Notes under the pieces: model-generated
Databases searched by the model: none
The model's input: only the letters and a program-made list of their open reading frames with translations
What the model was told of the DNA's origin: nothing
Translations under genes and position numbers: made by a program
Shown: positions 29,940 through 38,332 of the stretch, in pieces
Numbering within the stretch: the first letter of the stretch is position 1
Layout of the letters: the number at the start of each line of letters is the position of its first letter
NCBI GenBank assembly: GCA_029817715.1
Contig: JARUPY010000371.1
Location: 186,001-250,000 of the forward strand
Length of the DNA stretch: 64,000 bases
Direction of reading: 5' to 3'
Source: Melastoma dodecandrum
Taxonomy: Eukaryota > Streptophyta > Magnoliopsida > Myrtales > Melastomataceae

Positions 29940-31284
29940 ATGTTGCACGAGCGGTTATTAAACCAGTTTGATACCGAACGAAACTTCCCAAAACAAGCGT
30001 CGACTGTCATGCAGCGTGACAGGGTATGGTGGCGATGTGAGGTTGATCAAAGACATCGCTGGGAAGCCACAGTCTCAAGTCGTGCCAAAAGCGGCTGTCC
30101 CTACTGCTGGGGTAGACGTGTTCTCCCTGAGAATAGCATTGCAGTGACGCATGTCGACCTTTGTAAGGAATGGGACTACGAACTCAACGGCAATATCCGT
30201 CCCGAGGACCTGAGCAAAAGGCTCGGGCAAATGGGTCTGGTGGCGTTGTACAAGAGACAGTAGCCATTCGTGGCAGTCGCGCGTTTGTAAACGAACAGAG
30301 GGGTCGAACTGCCCGTTTTGCCCAACGAAAGGTGTGCGCGCGCGCGCTTCCGCATCGTACAACCTTGCCACAGAGTTCCCGGACCTAGCGGCACAATGGC
30401 ATGCTGAGAAAAACGGTGCGCTGACCCCGAGGGACATACTGCCTGGATCACACAAGAAGATTTGGTGGCAATGTCAGACAGAGGCACAGCACTCATGGCA
30501 AACTCCGCTAGCGCAACGCGTAAGAAATACCAACAATGGATGCCCCTACTGTTCGGGGCGTCGTGTCTCAAAGAAAAACAGTCTTGCAACTTGCTATCCG
30601 CAACTCTGTACTGAATGGGACGCCAAAAACGATCTCGACCCCGATTCGGTCTCTTACGGTAGCAGATACATGGCATGGTGGAGATGCGACCGAAATCATT
30701 TGTGGGAAGCGAAAGTCTCAAGTAGGACATTGAGTAATGCGAAGTGCCCGACCTGCGCTGCGCTGAAAGGAAAAAGCTCCCTACTCGAAGCCTTTCCAGA
30801 GATCGCCGCCGAGTTTGATGTGGATCGTAATGGTATTGAGGCGAGCGAAGTGACGCCTCACACCACAAAGATGTTTCACTGGAGGTGCAATGCTGGGCAT
30901 ACATGGGAGACGTCGCCTGCTGAACGCGTAAGAAGGAAGCCGCGCTGCCCAATCTGTGCAGGCGTTTGGCTTACTTCCGAGAATTCATTGGCGGGCCGCT
31001 TCCCCTTAATCGCAAGAGAGCTTGACCCAGAGAGGAACGAAAAGTCCGCCGAGCAACTTCACGCCTTTTCTAGCGAGAAGGTGCACTGGAGGTGCGATCT
31101 CGATCACACGTGGTCATCTACTGTAAGCAACCGGACAGGAAATGGTAACGGGTGCCCACAATGCTTCAAGAACATGAGAAAGCATTTGGGCTGGGTGCAT
31201 CGAAATCATCGACGGCCTGCCGACATTGACGCTGAGCTTCAGGAGCATTTCGAGCTTATAGGCAACGGCCTTGTCAAAGGGTGA
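29940..31284 (+). CDS. Repeated zinc-ribbon protein, DUF4379-like (one frame break)
   Basis: About 447 residues made of six or more repeats of the pattern W-W-x-C-x(4-6)-H-x-W, 10-12 residues, G-C-P-x-C, then N-S-L/I and an E/W-D segment, as in the DUF4379 treble-clef zinc-ribbon family. The first 1.5 repeats are in one frame; from about 30230 the pattern continues in the +1 frame through a clear repeat (WVWWRC, then CPFC) into the ORF at 30334. Read as one gene with a base error in GGG. Some members of this family sit next to nucleases; none is fused here. Probably nucleic-acid-binding. Confidence 0.8.
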
Positions 31285-31377
31285 AGCCGAGCTACCCGCT
31301 CGCCGCATTGCCTTCCGAACGAAAACTGGTAGTTAATCGCCTGATCTGTTCGCAGATATCCACCTCCGGGGCATTCG

Positions 31378-32343
31378 ATGAAGCTGACTATCGTCTTCGG
31401 CGAAACCGGCGCTAGCATGACCGCCATGCTGCGGCGGCTAAGTTACTTCGGCCCGCCAATCGCGGGCTACAGATCGCCGTGGCGCTCACCGACTGGCGAC
31501 GACTGGCATCTGGACGATGTCACCAGGGAGACGCTCCTGGAAGCGCGGCATGAAGGTTATCGCATCCTCGTTCTCGATTCCGACGTCGACCTCTTCGAGA
31601 TCGGTCGCCCGGCAATCGTCGCGATGCAGCAGTTCGACGAAGTCCTCATAGGGCGTCAGATTCCCCGAAATGGCTTCCAGTCCGAAGTCCCGAAGACGCT
31701 TCTGGCTCTCGCCTCTGAAGTCAACATCATGACCGTGAACCAGACGTATCGGCGCGGCAAAGCGCTGGACGACTTCTCGGCCGAGGACTCGGCTTTCGAG
31801 GGCAGCTTGTTCGACGGTAAAACCGTTACGGCGCCGGAGCCCGGCGAGGGCATTATCCTCGGGCGGCAAGACATGATCGCAAGCGGTGGACCAGGAGGAA
31901 GCTCCGTCCACTGGCTTGCTACGAAAGGCGGCGAGGGGAAGACGCACACAGTCGTCATCGGCAGTGGTGGCCGTGGCGATGCGGGCCCGGAGCTTACCGG
32001 CGCTCGTTTCGCATACCGCCCCTATAAGCAGCGGCACAAGCCAGAGGGTGCAGCCATAGGTCACGAAGCTCCGCAGTACCCGGATCGCACCGAGATCATT
32101 GCGATCGCCGACGCTCTCTTCCAGTCGAACCTCTCCAACGGCACGCTGCGCCAGAGGCTGTGGGAGAACGACATCGTCCTGATCAAATTCGAAGGCTGCA
32201 AACTGCCGGACGGATGCAAACTACCGGGCGACTACCCAAGGTTCATGCCGCCGTCGCGGGAGAATGAAGCTGACGGGTGGCCCGAGAAGACGTTGTACGT
32301 CCACAAGGACGACGCCGATCGTTTCGGTAGCGGCATCGTTTGA
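31378..32343 (+). CDS. Unknown protein, 321 aa
   Basis: Starts MKLTIVFGETGASMTAML. Contains YRILVLDSDVDLFEIGRPAI, a Rossmann-like strand-turn, a Gly-rich region (ASGGPGGSS, GSGGRGDAG) and a repeated LPDGCKLPGDY. GGGG lies six bases before the ATG. No family recognised with confidence. Confidence 0.65.
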   Translation: MKLTIVFGETGASMTAMLRRLSYFGPPIAGYRSPWRSPTGDDWHLDDVTRETLLEARHEGYRILVLDSDVDLFEIGRPAIVAMQQFDEVLIGRQIPRNGFQSEVPKTLLALASEVNIMTVNQTYRRGKALDDFSAEDSAFEGSLFDGKTVTAPEPGEGIILGRQDMIASGGPGGSSVHWLATKGGEGKTHTVVIGSGGRGDAGPELTGARFAYRPYKQRHKPEGAAIGHEAPQYPDRTEIIAIADALFQSNLSNGTLRQRLWENDIVLIKFEGCKLPDGCKLPGDYPRFMPPSRENEADGWPEKTLYVHKDDADRFGSGIV

Positions 32344-32348
32344 CGGTC

Positions 32349-32741
32349 ATGAGCGTTCTCGATTGGAACAAGCCGAAGCGGGCGATCCCTGCCGAAGAAC
32401 ATGCAGAGCAGACCTTCGACGGCGGTCCCCCTGGCGGATATGTGCCGAACATGTCCGCAGAGGATGTCGACAAGTGGAAGGCGAAACTCACCGGCCAGAA
32501 GCTCGGCTATCCGCAAGTCGAAATCCGCAAGGGCGGCGGCCTTGTTCTCATTGTCAACGAGGGCTCCGGCTACAACTACAAGAGCTATCGTGCTGAGCGA
32601 ACGACGTACAGCAGCGGCACCAAGGGGATCAACATCCACTTGGCGACGAACGGCCCGGTGCAGTTCACGTTCGAGCAATGGGAAGAGATGTACACGGCCG
32701 TGAAAGAAGCCCGCGCGAGGCTCCAGGAAGGTCAAGAATGA
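32349..32741 (+). CDS. Unknown protein, 130 aa
   Basis: Starts MSVLDWNKPKRAIPAE. A beta-rich core (YPQVEIRKGGGLVLIVNEGSG) and an amphipathic C-terminal helix. The next gene's ATG overlaps its end. Confidence 0.65.
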   Translation: MSVLDWNKPKRAIPAEEHAEQTFDGGPPGGYVPNMSAEDVDKWKAKLTGQKLGYPQVEIRKGGGLVLIVNEGSGYNYKSYRAERTTYSSGTKGINIHLATNGPVQFTFEQWEEMYTAVKEARARLQEGQE

Positions 32742-33160
32742 CGATCAGAAGCACCCTCGCGAACTTCGTGCGCTACGGTCGGCCAGACGATCTCGGACCC
32801 AAGCGGGCCTTCCAGGCCGAGATCATGAAGACGATCTTCTTCTCGATCATCCTGGGCCTCGCGATCGTTGCGATACACGAGTACCATCTGCGATCCGACC
32901 TCAAACGTGTGCAGTCGGAACTAGACGCCGATCGAGCCGCCCACAAGATCGACCAGACCATGCGAGACATTGGCGTGTGCCAATGGCAGTACTCTCTTCA
33001 TGAGATGGCACGCGACGATGTTTGGGCATGGCACGATGCTGCTTTCAAAGCCAGCATGGAGAGATGGTGCGGGACGAGCCTGAGCCGCCACATCCGCGTC
33101 CGGCCGCATAGGAAGATCGAGACGATGTGCACCTCCGACTTCGGCGACACCTGCGGCTAG
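32738..33160 (+). CDS. Single-pass membrane protein, 140 aa
   Basis: AGGAAGG before the ATG. One helix near residues 30-48 (TIFFSIILGLAIVAI), then a charged periplasmic or cytoplasmic domain with four Cys. Unknown. Confidence 0.6.
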   Translation: MTIRSTLANFVRYGRPDDLGPKRAFQAEIMKTIFFSIILGLAIVAIHEYHLRSDLKRVQSELDADRAAHKIDQTMRDIGVCQWQYSLHEMARDDVWAWHDAAFKASMERWCGTSLSRHIRVRPHRKIETMCTSDFGDTCG

Positions 33161-33192
33161 ACTTTCGATTACCTCTAAGCTATGATGCTGCC

Positions 33193-33489
33193 ATGATTAA
33201 CCTATGGCTTGCTCTTGCGATCGTCCTTCTTACAGCCTTCCTGGACGTACTCCACGCCATCTATACCAGGGCCGTCGTCGACCAGCGCGCATGGTCAGCC
33301 GCTTTCGTCGGCTCCGGTACCTATCTGATCAGTGCCTTCAGCGTCATCCAGTACACGAAGAGTCCGATCTACATCGGTTTCGTTGTCCTTGGGTCCTTCA
33401 TCGGCAACTTCCTCTTCGTCCGATTCAGTGCCCGGAATGCTCCCAGGGCCCCGGCCGATATTGCAGCCGCTCCAGGGCCGCTGATATAG
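33193..33489 (+). CDS. Membrane protein, 98 aa
   Basis: Three hydrophobic helices (INLWLALAIVLLTAFLDVL, WSAAFVGSGTYLISAF, YIGFVVLGSFIGNFLFV). Small polytopic inner-membrane protein, unknown role. Confidence 0.65.
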   Translation: MINLWLALAIVLLTAFLDVLHAIYTRAVVDQRAWSAAFVGSGTYLISAFSVIQYTKSPIYIGFVVLGSFIGNFLFVRFSARNAPRAPADIAAAPGPLI

Positions 33490-33504
33490 TGGTCTCCAGG
33501 AGCC

Positions 33505-33678
33505 ATGATGACTTACAAAAAGACATTCGAGATAAAGGTAACGGTGAGCGGGCCCGACCCGCGCGAGCTGGATGAACAACGCCTCGGCATCGAGCAGATC
33601 ATCAAGGATGGCTTGCCGCTGCACAACGTCAAGGTAGAAGTCTCGCCCGCTGACACGGCAGATAAGTCCACGCGGTAA
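33505..33678 (+). CDS. Small protein, 57 aa
   Basis: AGGAG two bases before the ATG. Starts MMTYKKTFEIKVTVSGPDP; a single beta-alpha-beta unit. Unknown. Confidence 0.55.
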   Translation: MMTYKKTFEIKVTVSGPDPRELDEQRLGIEQIIKDGLPLHNVKVEVSPADTADKSTR

Positions 33679-33744
33679 TATTTTGACAGGTGAGTCATCG
33701 TTCTTCAAAATACCGTAGATATTCCTACGTATTTTGGAGATTAA

Positions 33745-34074
33745 ATGACTTTCAAGGTTATCTTCCCGCTCAAAAAGACGCTCTTCTCCGCCGACGCCGC
33801 CAAGGTGGTTGCCACCGCGACGTATTCCGACCTCGCGACAGCAGAGAAGGCCGTCGTCGACCTTTTCACGACGGAACAGAGCGAGCTGGCTGCGGCAGCA
33901 AAGACCCTCTCGGCCTCGTCCGATCTCACCATGCAGAAGGTTGGCGCCTATCTTGAGGAAGAGGCGACTGAGGTTGGCTATCTTCTGAACCAGAAGTTCA
34001 CGCCCACGCTCGATGGCAAGGGGAGCCTATTCATCGGTCGCCGTGGCTTCGTGTCGATCGAGCCGGTGGCGTGA
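33745..34074 (+). CDS. Unknown protein, 109 aa
   Basis: GGAG five bases before the ATG, at the foot of a hairpin AAAATA/TATTTT (33709-33737) that could affect translation. A Lys/Ala-rich helical middle. Coupled to the next gene. Confidence 0.65.
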   Translation: MTFKVIFPLKKTLFSADAAKVVATATYSDLATAEKAVVDLFTTEQSELAAAAKTLSASSDLTMQKVGAYLEEEATEVGYLLNQKFTPTLDGKGSLFIGRRGFVSIEPVA

Positions 34075-34364
34075 TGCGCGAAGCCGTCATCGCTCGCGTC
34101 AAGGCCAACGAAGCAATCGCTTCAGAGGTGGCGGCGCTCGTCCGTTACATCTCAGGGGAGGAACCTGTCGACGTTATCCCCGCATGCATGAAGACCGTCA
34201 GCGATCTATGCTACGCCTTTGTCTATAACCGCGAGGTTCTCCTCGGCGTCATGGCAGAGTACGACGCCCGATCCGAAGCGGAAAATGCCGCCCAAGAGGA
34301 TGCGGCGCAGGAGATGTACTGGCGCAATCGCCACACGCCCGGATCGCCGCGCTACGAATATTGA
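34074..34364 (+). CDS. Unknown protein, 96 aa
   Basis: ATG overlaps the previous TGA. Helical and acidic (ARSEAENAAQEDAAQEMYW). Unknown. Confidence 0.65.
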   Translation: MREAVIARVKANEAIASEVAALVRYISGEEPVDVIPACMKTVSDLCYAFVYNREVLLGVMAEYDARSEAENAAQEDAAQEMYWRNRHTPGSPRYEY

Positions 34365-34417
34365 AACCCTGATTCTGCCTGCGCTACCGTAGGCGACCAT
34401 TTGATTGAGACGACTCG

Positions 34418-34660
34418 ATGATTATCGCTACCGAAACCGAAGTTCCCGCACCTGCTCCCACGACCTTCCCTTGCTTGAAGATTTGGACCGGCCCTGATTG
34501 CAAGGGCTCCATCGTGCTATTCGAAGGTCCGTGCAAAGGCACGCTCCTCAACGACAAGCATTCCCTCCGCAGGATGGGGCGCAGCTATGCCGATTGGCAC
34601 AGCGCTATGCTTCCCGAATGGGAGGACTATACCGGGACGATTGTCCTCGAAAACGTGTGA
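34418..34660 (+). CDS. Unknown small protein, 80 aa
   Basis: A Pro-rich N-terminus (VPAPAPTTFPC), then CKGSIVLFEGPCKG and two Trp-containing segments. The following gene starts inside its stop region. Confidence 0.6.
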   Translation: MIIATETEVPAPAPTTFPCLKIWTGPDCKGSIVLFEGPCKGTLLNDKHSLRRMGRSYADWHSAMLPEWEDYTGTIVLENV

Positions 34661-34938
34661 TCCTGGTCGTCAATAAGCGCAACTACAAACCATCATCGCG
34701 CGACCTCTACATCGGCCGACCTTCGAAATGGGGCAACCCATTCGCCATCGGCCGTGATGGATCGCGCGATGACGTGATCCTCAAATACGCCGCCTGGGTC
34801 CAGGAGCAGCCACATCTGATGGAATCGCTGCCTGAGCTTCTGGATCGAACGCTCGTGTGCTGGTGCGCACCGCGTGCCTGTCATGGCCATGTGCTGCAAC
34901 TCCTTTGCGAACAGCTCTTCACAGACCAAGAGAATTGA
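34657..34938 (+). CDS. DUF4326-family protein
   Basis: 93 residues with the DUF4326 signature: DLYIGRPSKWGNPFAIGRDG, then LVCWCAPRACHGHVL. The invariant Cys and His residues suggest a metal or catalytic site; the family is common in phages and has no settled function. GTG start overlaps the previous stop. Confidence 0.85.
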   Translation: MILVVNKRNYKPSSRDLYIGRPSKWGNPFAIGRDGSRDDVILKYAAWVQEQPHLMESLPELLDRTLVCWCAPRACHGHVLQLLCEQLFTDQEN

Positions 34939-35416
34939 CTTAGTCAACGAGTATCCGTGCGAACCGGGAGCTGAAGTGTCTGGGAAGGTGTATGTGCATC
35001 TGCTGAAAGACAGCAGGGTGCTCGGGAAGCGAACATATCTGCGCTCGCGATGCGGTGTGGAAAATACTCTTGCAGACCGCTTCTCCGAGGACATAGGCGC
35101 GGTTACCTGCCAGACTTGCCTCCGCAATCAGCCGAGAAATGTCGGTCTCCGGATCGGGGAGCCGCTCATCACCAATTGTGGGCCGCTGCGATCTCTGTAT
35201 GCGCTCATCAACGATGCCGACGAAGTGGTCGGTTTCATGGGCTCCAAGCGGGCCGCACCCCGCTATGGTCTGACTCGTTGCTGGACACTGTGGGGCGTCA
35301 CCTCCGACGCAAAGATGGGCGGGGTGATCAGCGATGGCCTCGCCGACAAGCAGTCCGCGTTCGACTATGCCCTCGAACTATCGAGAACAGGACGACTGAG
35401 GACAAAGGCAGCGTGA
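34886..35416 (+). CDS. Unknown Cys-containing protein
   Basis: Starts are unclear: ATG 34886 overlaps the previous gene by 53 bases, and a later GTG is possible. Contains RSRCGVENT, then VTCQTCLRN, a likely zinc knuckle, and WTLWGVTSDAKMGG. Unknown function. Confidence 0.55.
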   Translation, partial: AMCCNSFANSSSQTKRIDLVNEYPCEPGAEVSGKVYVHLLKDSRVLGKRTYLRSRCGVENTLADRFSEDIGAVTCQTCLRNQPRNVGLRIGEPLITNCGPLRSLYALINDADEVVGFMGSKRAAPRYGLTRCWTLWGVTSDAKMGGVISDGLADKQSAFDYALELSRTGRLRTKAA

Positions 35417-35480
35417 CCTGGATCGACGTGCTTCGAGCGCACTTCCCACACGGCGGAATCTGAAGTAGCACGAAGCTTCG

Positions 35481-36224
35481 TTGACCTACGAGACTTTCAA
35501 CGGAGTTCGTGCTGTGAGCCTCCTTCAGATCAGTCGTGTCAGTCAGGCGCGACGCATCTCCTGCATGACAAGCGGTGCTGCCGTCATCATATCAGCGATC
35601 GCCTTGCTTGTCGGCGCCGTAACGCTCAACGATCTCTGGGACCGCTACTGGACCTACGAATGGTTCCGAAAAGATGTTTGGGCAGTCGCCCTCGTCTTTG
35701 GGTCTGTAGTGGCCGGGATTGGCGTCGTGCTTATCGCCATTGCGCTCTCCGGGTTTCGCGAGTACCTCAAAAGAACGAGAATCTACCCTGAAAATAGGGA
35801 AGAGCGCCGATCGAAGCGTCTTCTCCTGCTGAAGATATTCGCGCTTATCATTGGATTTGCGGCAAGCGAAATCCTGCTAATTCGAAGTGCTGTCTACTCC
35901 TCAAGCGCACAGCGTCTTCATATGAGAGTAGGTGATGTAATAGTTGCCTTCCTCTTCACGCAGTGGTCCGGCACGATACTAGGCACAATATTTTGGAAGG
36001 TGATCGATAGGCGCGATCATCCTGCGACTTACGCTCGCTTTGCCGCGCTCCTTGCGCTGATGTACATCCCCATCTTTGCTACGATCTACTTGGATGGTCT
36101 ATATCCAGACCTCAACCCGGCATTCGGGCTCGGCATCGGATGCACAATCGTTGCGATGATCCTCGGCTATGCCTATTCGTGCGAGAAGAATATCTTCGAC
36201 ATGGTCGGCCTGCACGTCGAGTGA
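35481..36224 (+). CDS. Polytopic membrane protein, about 247 aa
   Basis: At least five hydrophobic segments (for example AAVIISAIALLVGAVTL, VWAVALVFGSVVAGIGVVLI, ATYARFAALLALMYIPIFA). The start is uncertain: TTG 35481, GTG 35514 or ATG 35565. Transporter-like look but no family recognised. Confidence 0.6.
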   Translation: MTYETFNGVRAVSLLQISRVSQARRISCMTSGAAVIISAIALLVGAVTLNDLWDRYWTYEWFRKDVWAVALVFGSVVAGIGVVLIAIALSGFREYLKRTRIYPENREERRSKRLLLLKIFALIIGFAASEILLIRSAVYSSSAQRLHMRVGDVIVAFLFTQWSGTILGTIFWKVIDRRDHPATYARFAALLALMYIPIFATIYLDGLYPDLNPAFGLGIGCTIVAMILGYAYSCEKNIFDMVGLHVE

Positions 36225-36245
36225 CACCTCAATATTGATGGATCG

Positions 36246-36273
36246 ACATCGCGCAAACTATCATGCGCGATGT
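36246..36273 (+). promoter_or_regulatory. Hairpin covering the GIY-YIG start codon
   Basis: ACATCGCGC (36246-36254) can pair with GCGCGATGT (36265-36273); the right arm contains the ATG at 36270. Such a stem would block translation of the readthrough mRNA, as known for T4 homing-endonuclease genes. Confidence 0.5.
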
Positions 36274-36578
36274 CTTTCATCTATGTTATTTCGGCAGACG
36301 ACAGCGAATACTGCAAGATCGGCTTCAGCGAGGACCCCGAGGCTAGAGTCAAGCAACTACAGACCGGCCATCCAGAGGTCCTGCATCTTCGCTACGCCGA
36401 AGAGTTTGCCGACAATCGAGTAAAGATCGTCGAGAAGATTATTCACAAAGAGAACAAGCATCACAAGCTGCGGGGCGAGTGGTTCAAGATTCCCGTAGAG
36501 AAGGCCATCCTTGAAGTCAAATACGCCCTGATACGCTACGGATACGAAGGCGCAAAGGAGGACGACTGGTCTAAATAA
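36270..36578 (+). CDS. GIY-YIG / T5orf172-type protein
   Basis: 102 residues. FIYVISADDSEYCKIGFSED is the Y-V/I start and K-I-G strand of the T5orf172/MUG113 branch of the GIY-YIG nuclease fold; RVKQLQTGHPEVL and the following Glu and HKLRGEWFKI complete the pattern. It is short, with no separate DNA-binding domain. Could be a small free-standing nuclease. The start lies within a hairpin, and the last codons contain the late-type box of the next gene. Confidence 0.8.
   Translation: MSFIYVISADDSEYCKIGFSEDPEARVKQLQTGHPEVLHLRYAEEFADNRVKIVEKIIHKENKHHKLRGEWFKIPVEKAILEVKYALIRYGYEGAKEDDWSK
36570..36577 (+). promoter_or_regulatory. Late-type promoter box TCTAAATA
   Basis: Four bases before the ATG at 36582, embedded in the last codons of the upstream gene. 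Confidence 0.6.
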
Positions 36579-36581
36579 GGG

Positions 36582-37214
36582 ATGACCCTCGAAGTTGATA
36601 ATTACATCTGCCTCGAATGCGATCGCAGCCTTGAAAAGGAAGAAGTGCGAGCGTGGTTCGAGTGCGTGAAGTCGTCGGCCCCTTCGGGGATCACGCGATC
36701 CGTTCAAACGCCGACCAGCGACGGAGTGATGTCCGTCTCGCTCATCGTGCGGTCACAGGGCGGCAGAAACGCCTACGTGGTGCCCCTGTCGAGGAACCTG
36801 ACCGAAGACGAGGGCGAGAAGCTCATCGCCGCCTACGAGGCTCCTGAGGGCCTTGAATACGATATTTCGATTTCCTCCTCCTACGACGCTCTTGTCCCCG
36901 ACGCCCAGTCGATCCCGATCAACGACGTCCACTACTCCGAGCTGTGCGCGGCCTGGGCCAAGCGCCAGCATGATCTGTGGATGAAGGACCGTCTCTCCGG
37001 TGGCTGGCGCTACGGCCCCGAGATGAGCCTGACCCAGAAGACGCACCCGATGCTGCGCCAATGGACCGAGCTGCCGGACGAGCAGCGCGGTGTCGACGCG
37101 GAGGCTCCCGCCAACATGATCAAGCTCCTGAACGACGAGGGCTTCTTCGTCGTCCGCAAGAGCGAGATCGAGGCGATCCAGAATCTCCTGCGACAGGTCG
37201 CAGCCAAGTCGTAA
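36582..37214 (+). CDS. RyR-domain protein, 210 aa
   Basis: The C-terminal half carries an RyR repeat: CAAWAKRQHDLWMKDRLSGG, WRYGPEMSL, KTHPMLRQWTELPDEQRGVD, then a helix ending in GFFVV. RyR domains in phages are thought to bind nucleotide-like ligands or act in takeover, but their substrate is unknown. The N-terminal half has one CLEC motif and strands. Late-type, probably leaderless; coupled by TAATG to the next gene. Confidence 0.8.
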   Translation: MTLEVDNYICLECDRSLEKEEVRAWFECVKSSAPSGITRSVQTPTSDGVMSVSLIVRSQGGRNAYVVPLSRNLTEDEGEKLIAAYEAPEGLEYDISISSSYDALVPDAQSIPINDVHYSELCAAWAKRQHDLWMKDRLSGGWRYGPEMSLTQKTHPMLRQWTELPDEQRGVDAEAPANMIKLLNDEGFFVVRKSEIEAIQNLLRQVAAKS

Positions 37215-37786
37215 TGCGCATCCAGGAGCTTCTAGAATCCGCAGACATCTTCCTGGAACGCCGCAAGGCTCCGATGAGCCTCGTGCGCTTCATCCAGGTC
37301 AACGGTGGCGTGAAGGACGTCGGCGGCAACCTCAAAGCCATGGGCTTTGGGAGATTCCCCGGCCTCATCAACAATCGCACCGGCATCGATCCCGACAAGA
37401 TGCGTGAGCGGGCGGCCGAGGCCGGATACTTGGGCCCGAACATCAATCAGGCCATGGCCGACACAGACGTCAACGACTTCCTCTCGGCCGTCGAGCGCCA
37501 CCCCGTCTACTCCGTCTATGACCAGCAGGAAGAGGACGATCGGCCCGCCCCGAAGGCCGAGGAGCGCTCCTACAAGCTCGCCTACAAGGCGGTCCTCGAC
37601 GAGCTGGTCTACGATGGCGTCCGCCCGGATGACATCGACTACGAGATGGTCGAGGACGCGGCTGTGATCGTCGCGAGCCACGGGACCGATCCGCACGAGG
37701 CCTACATGCAGGCGGTGCAGGATCATCAGCGCCACATGCGCAGCCACGTCGACCTTCCTCCCGACGCCTACGATCTCGTCGCCTAA
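37214..37786 (+). CDS. Possible internal head protein, 190 aa
   Basis: Starts MRIQELLESADIFLE, like other head-targeting N-termini here (LLE at residues 6-8). The segment SLVRFIQVNGGVKDVGGNLK, then PGLINN, then RAAEAGYLGP matches a domain found in large polyvalent and injected phage proteins (GG-I-x-D-x-G, then L-x(n)-E-A-G-Y). Acidic C-terminus. Co-transcribed with the RyR gene. Confidence 0.65.
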   Translation: MRIQELLESADIFLERRKAPMSLVRFIQVNGGVKDVGGNLKAMGFGRFPGLINNRTGIDPDKMRERAAEAGYLGPNINQAMADTDVNDFLSAVERHPVYSVYDQQEEDDRPAPKAEERSYKLAYKAVLDELVYDGVRPDDIDYEMVEDAAVIVASHGTDPHEAYMQAVQDHQRHMRSHVDLPPDAYDLVA

Positions 37787-37841
37787 TTCTCGTCGGAACA
37801 ATTTGACGGCAACGACTCCTCGTCGCTAGGGTCGGTTTGTC

Positions 37842-38075
37842 ATGTTCGATCCCTTTCTCGCTCCCAAGCAAGTCCAATTTCTGTTGAAGTGCAATGGCGA
37901 AGGAAGTATGGTCGAGATGATCGACTGGGCAAGGCTGAACCTGCGCGATCGCTGGAACAGTTCGGGTCCGTTGGTAGGCGCTATAGTTGGTACTTTCTAT
38001 TTTTGGTTCAACGACGAGCTGGATTTCGATCTCTTCCGCAACCGTTACGGCGGACGAGCAATTCATGCATTTTGA
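37842..38075 (+). CDS. Unknown small protein, 77 aa
   Basis: Starts MFDPFLAPKQVQFLLK. A hydrophobic stretch (LVGAIVGTFYFWF) near residue 45. TTGACG about 35 bases upstream may be its promoter. Unknown. Confidence 0.55.
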   Translation: MFDPFLAPKQVQFLLKCNGEGSMVEMIDWARLNLRDRWNSSGPLVGAIVGTFYFWFNDELDFDLFRNRYGGRAIHAF

Positions 38076-38091
38076 GATGAAGGCATTTTCA

Positions 38092-38322
38092 ATGACTGAC
38101 GCTGTTGCTATCGACATGTCGAAGGAAGAATTCATTGCCCGCAAGTTGTGCCGTTGGCGCTGTTTGACGACCCGTGTCTGCAATTCGAAGCGCAGCACGT
38201 GCGGCAATGAAGGCGATCCTTGCCAGCTTTGGACGAACAGGATGGGTCTTGCCAAGCAGCTCATCGAAGAGATCGAGAACTTCGGCGCCACAGACGCCGT
38301 GAAGACCAAGCGTTTCATCTAA
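38092..38322 (+). CDS. Small Cys-rich protein, 76 aa
   Basis: AAGG eight bases before ATG 38092 selects this start over 38077. Five cysteines (LCRWRCLTTRVC, TCGNEGDPC) suggest zinc binding. It lies 10 bases before the ligase gene. Confidence 0.6.
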   Translation: MTDAVAIDMSKEEFIARKLCRWRCLTTRVCNSKRSTCGNEGDPCQLWTNRMGLAKQLIEEIENFGATDAVKTKRFI

Positions 38323-38332
38323 AGGAGAGATT

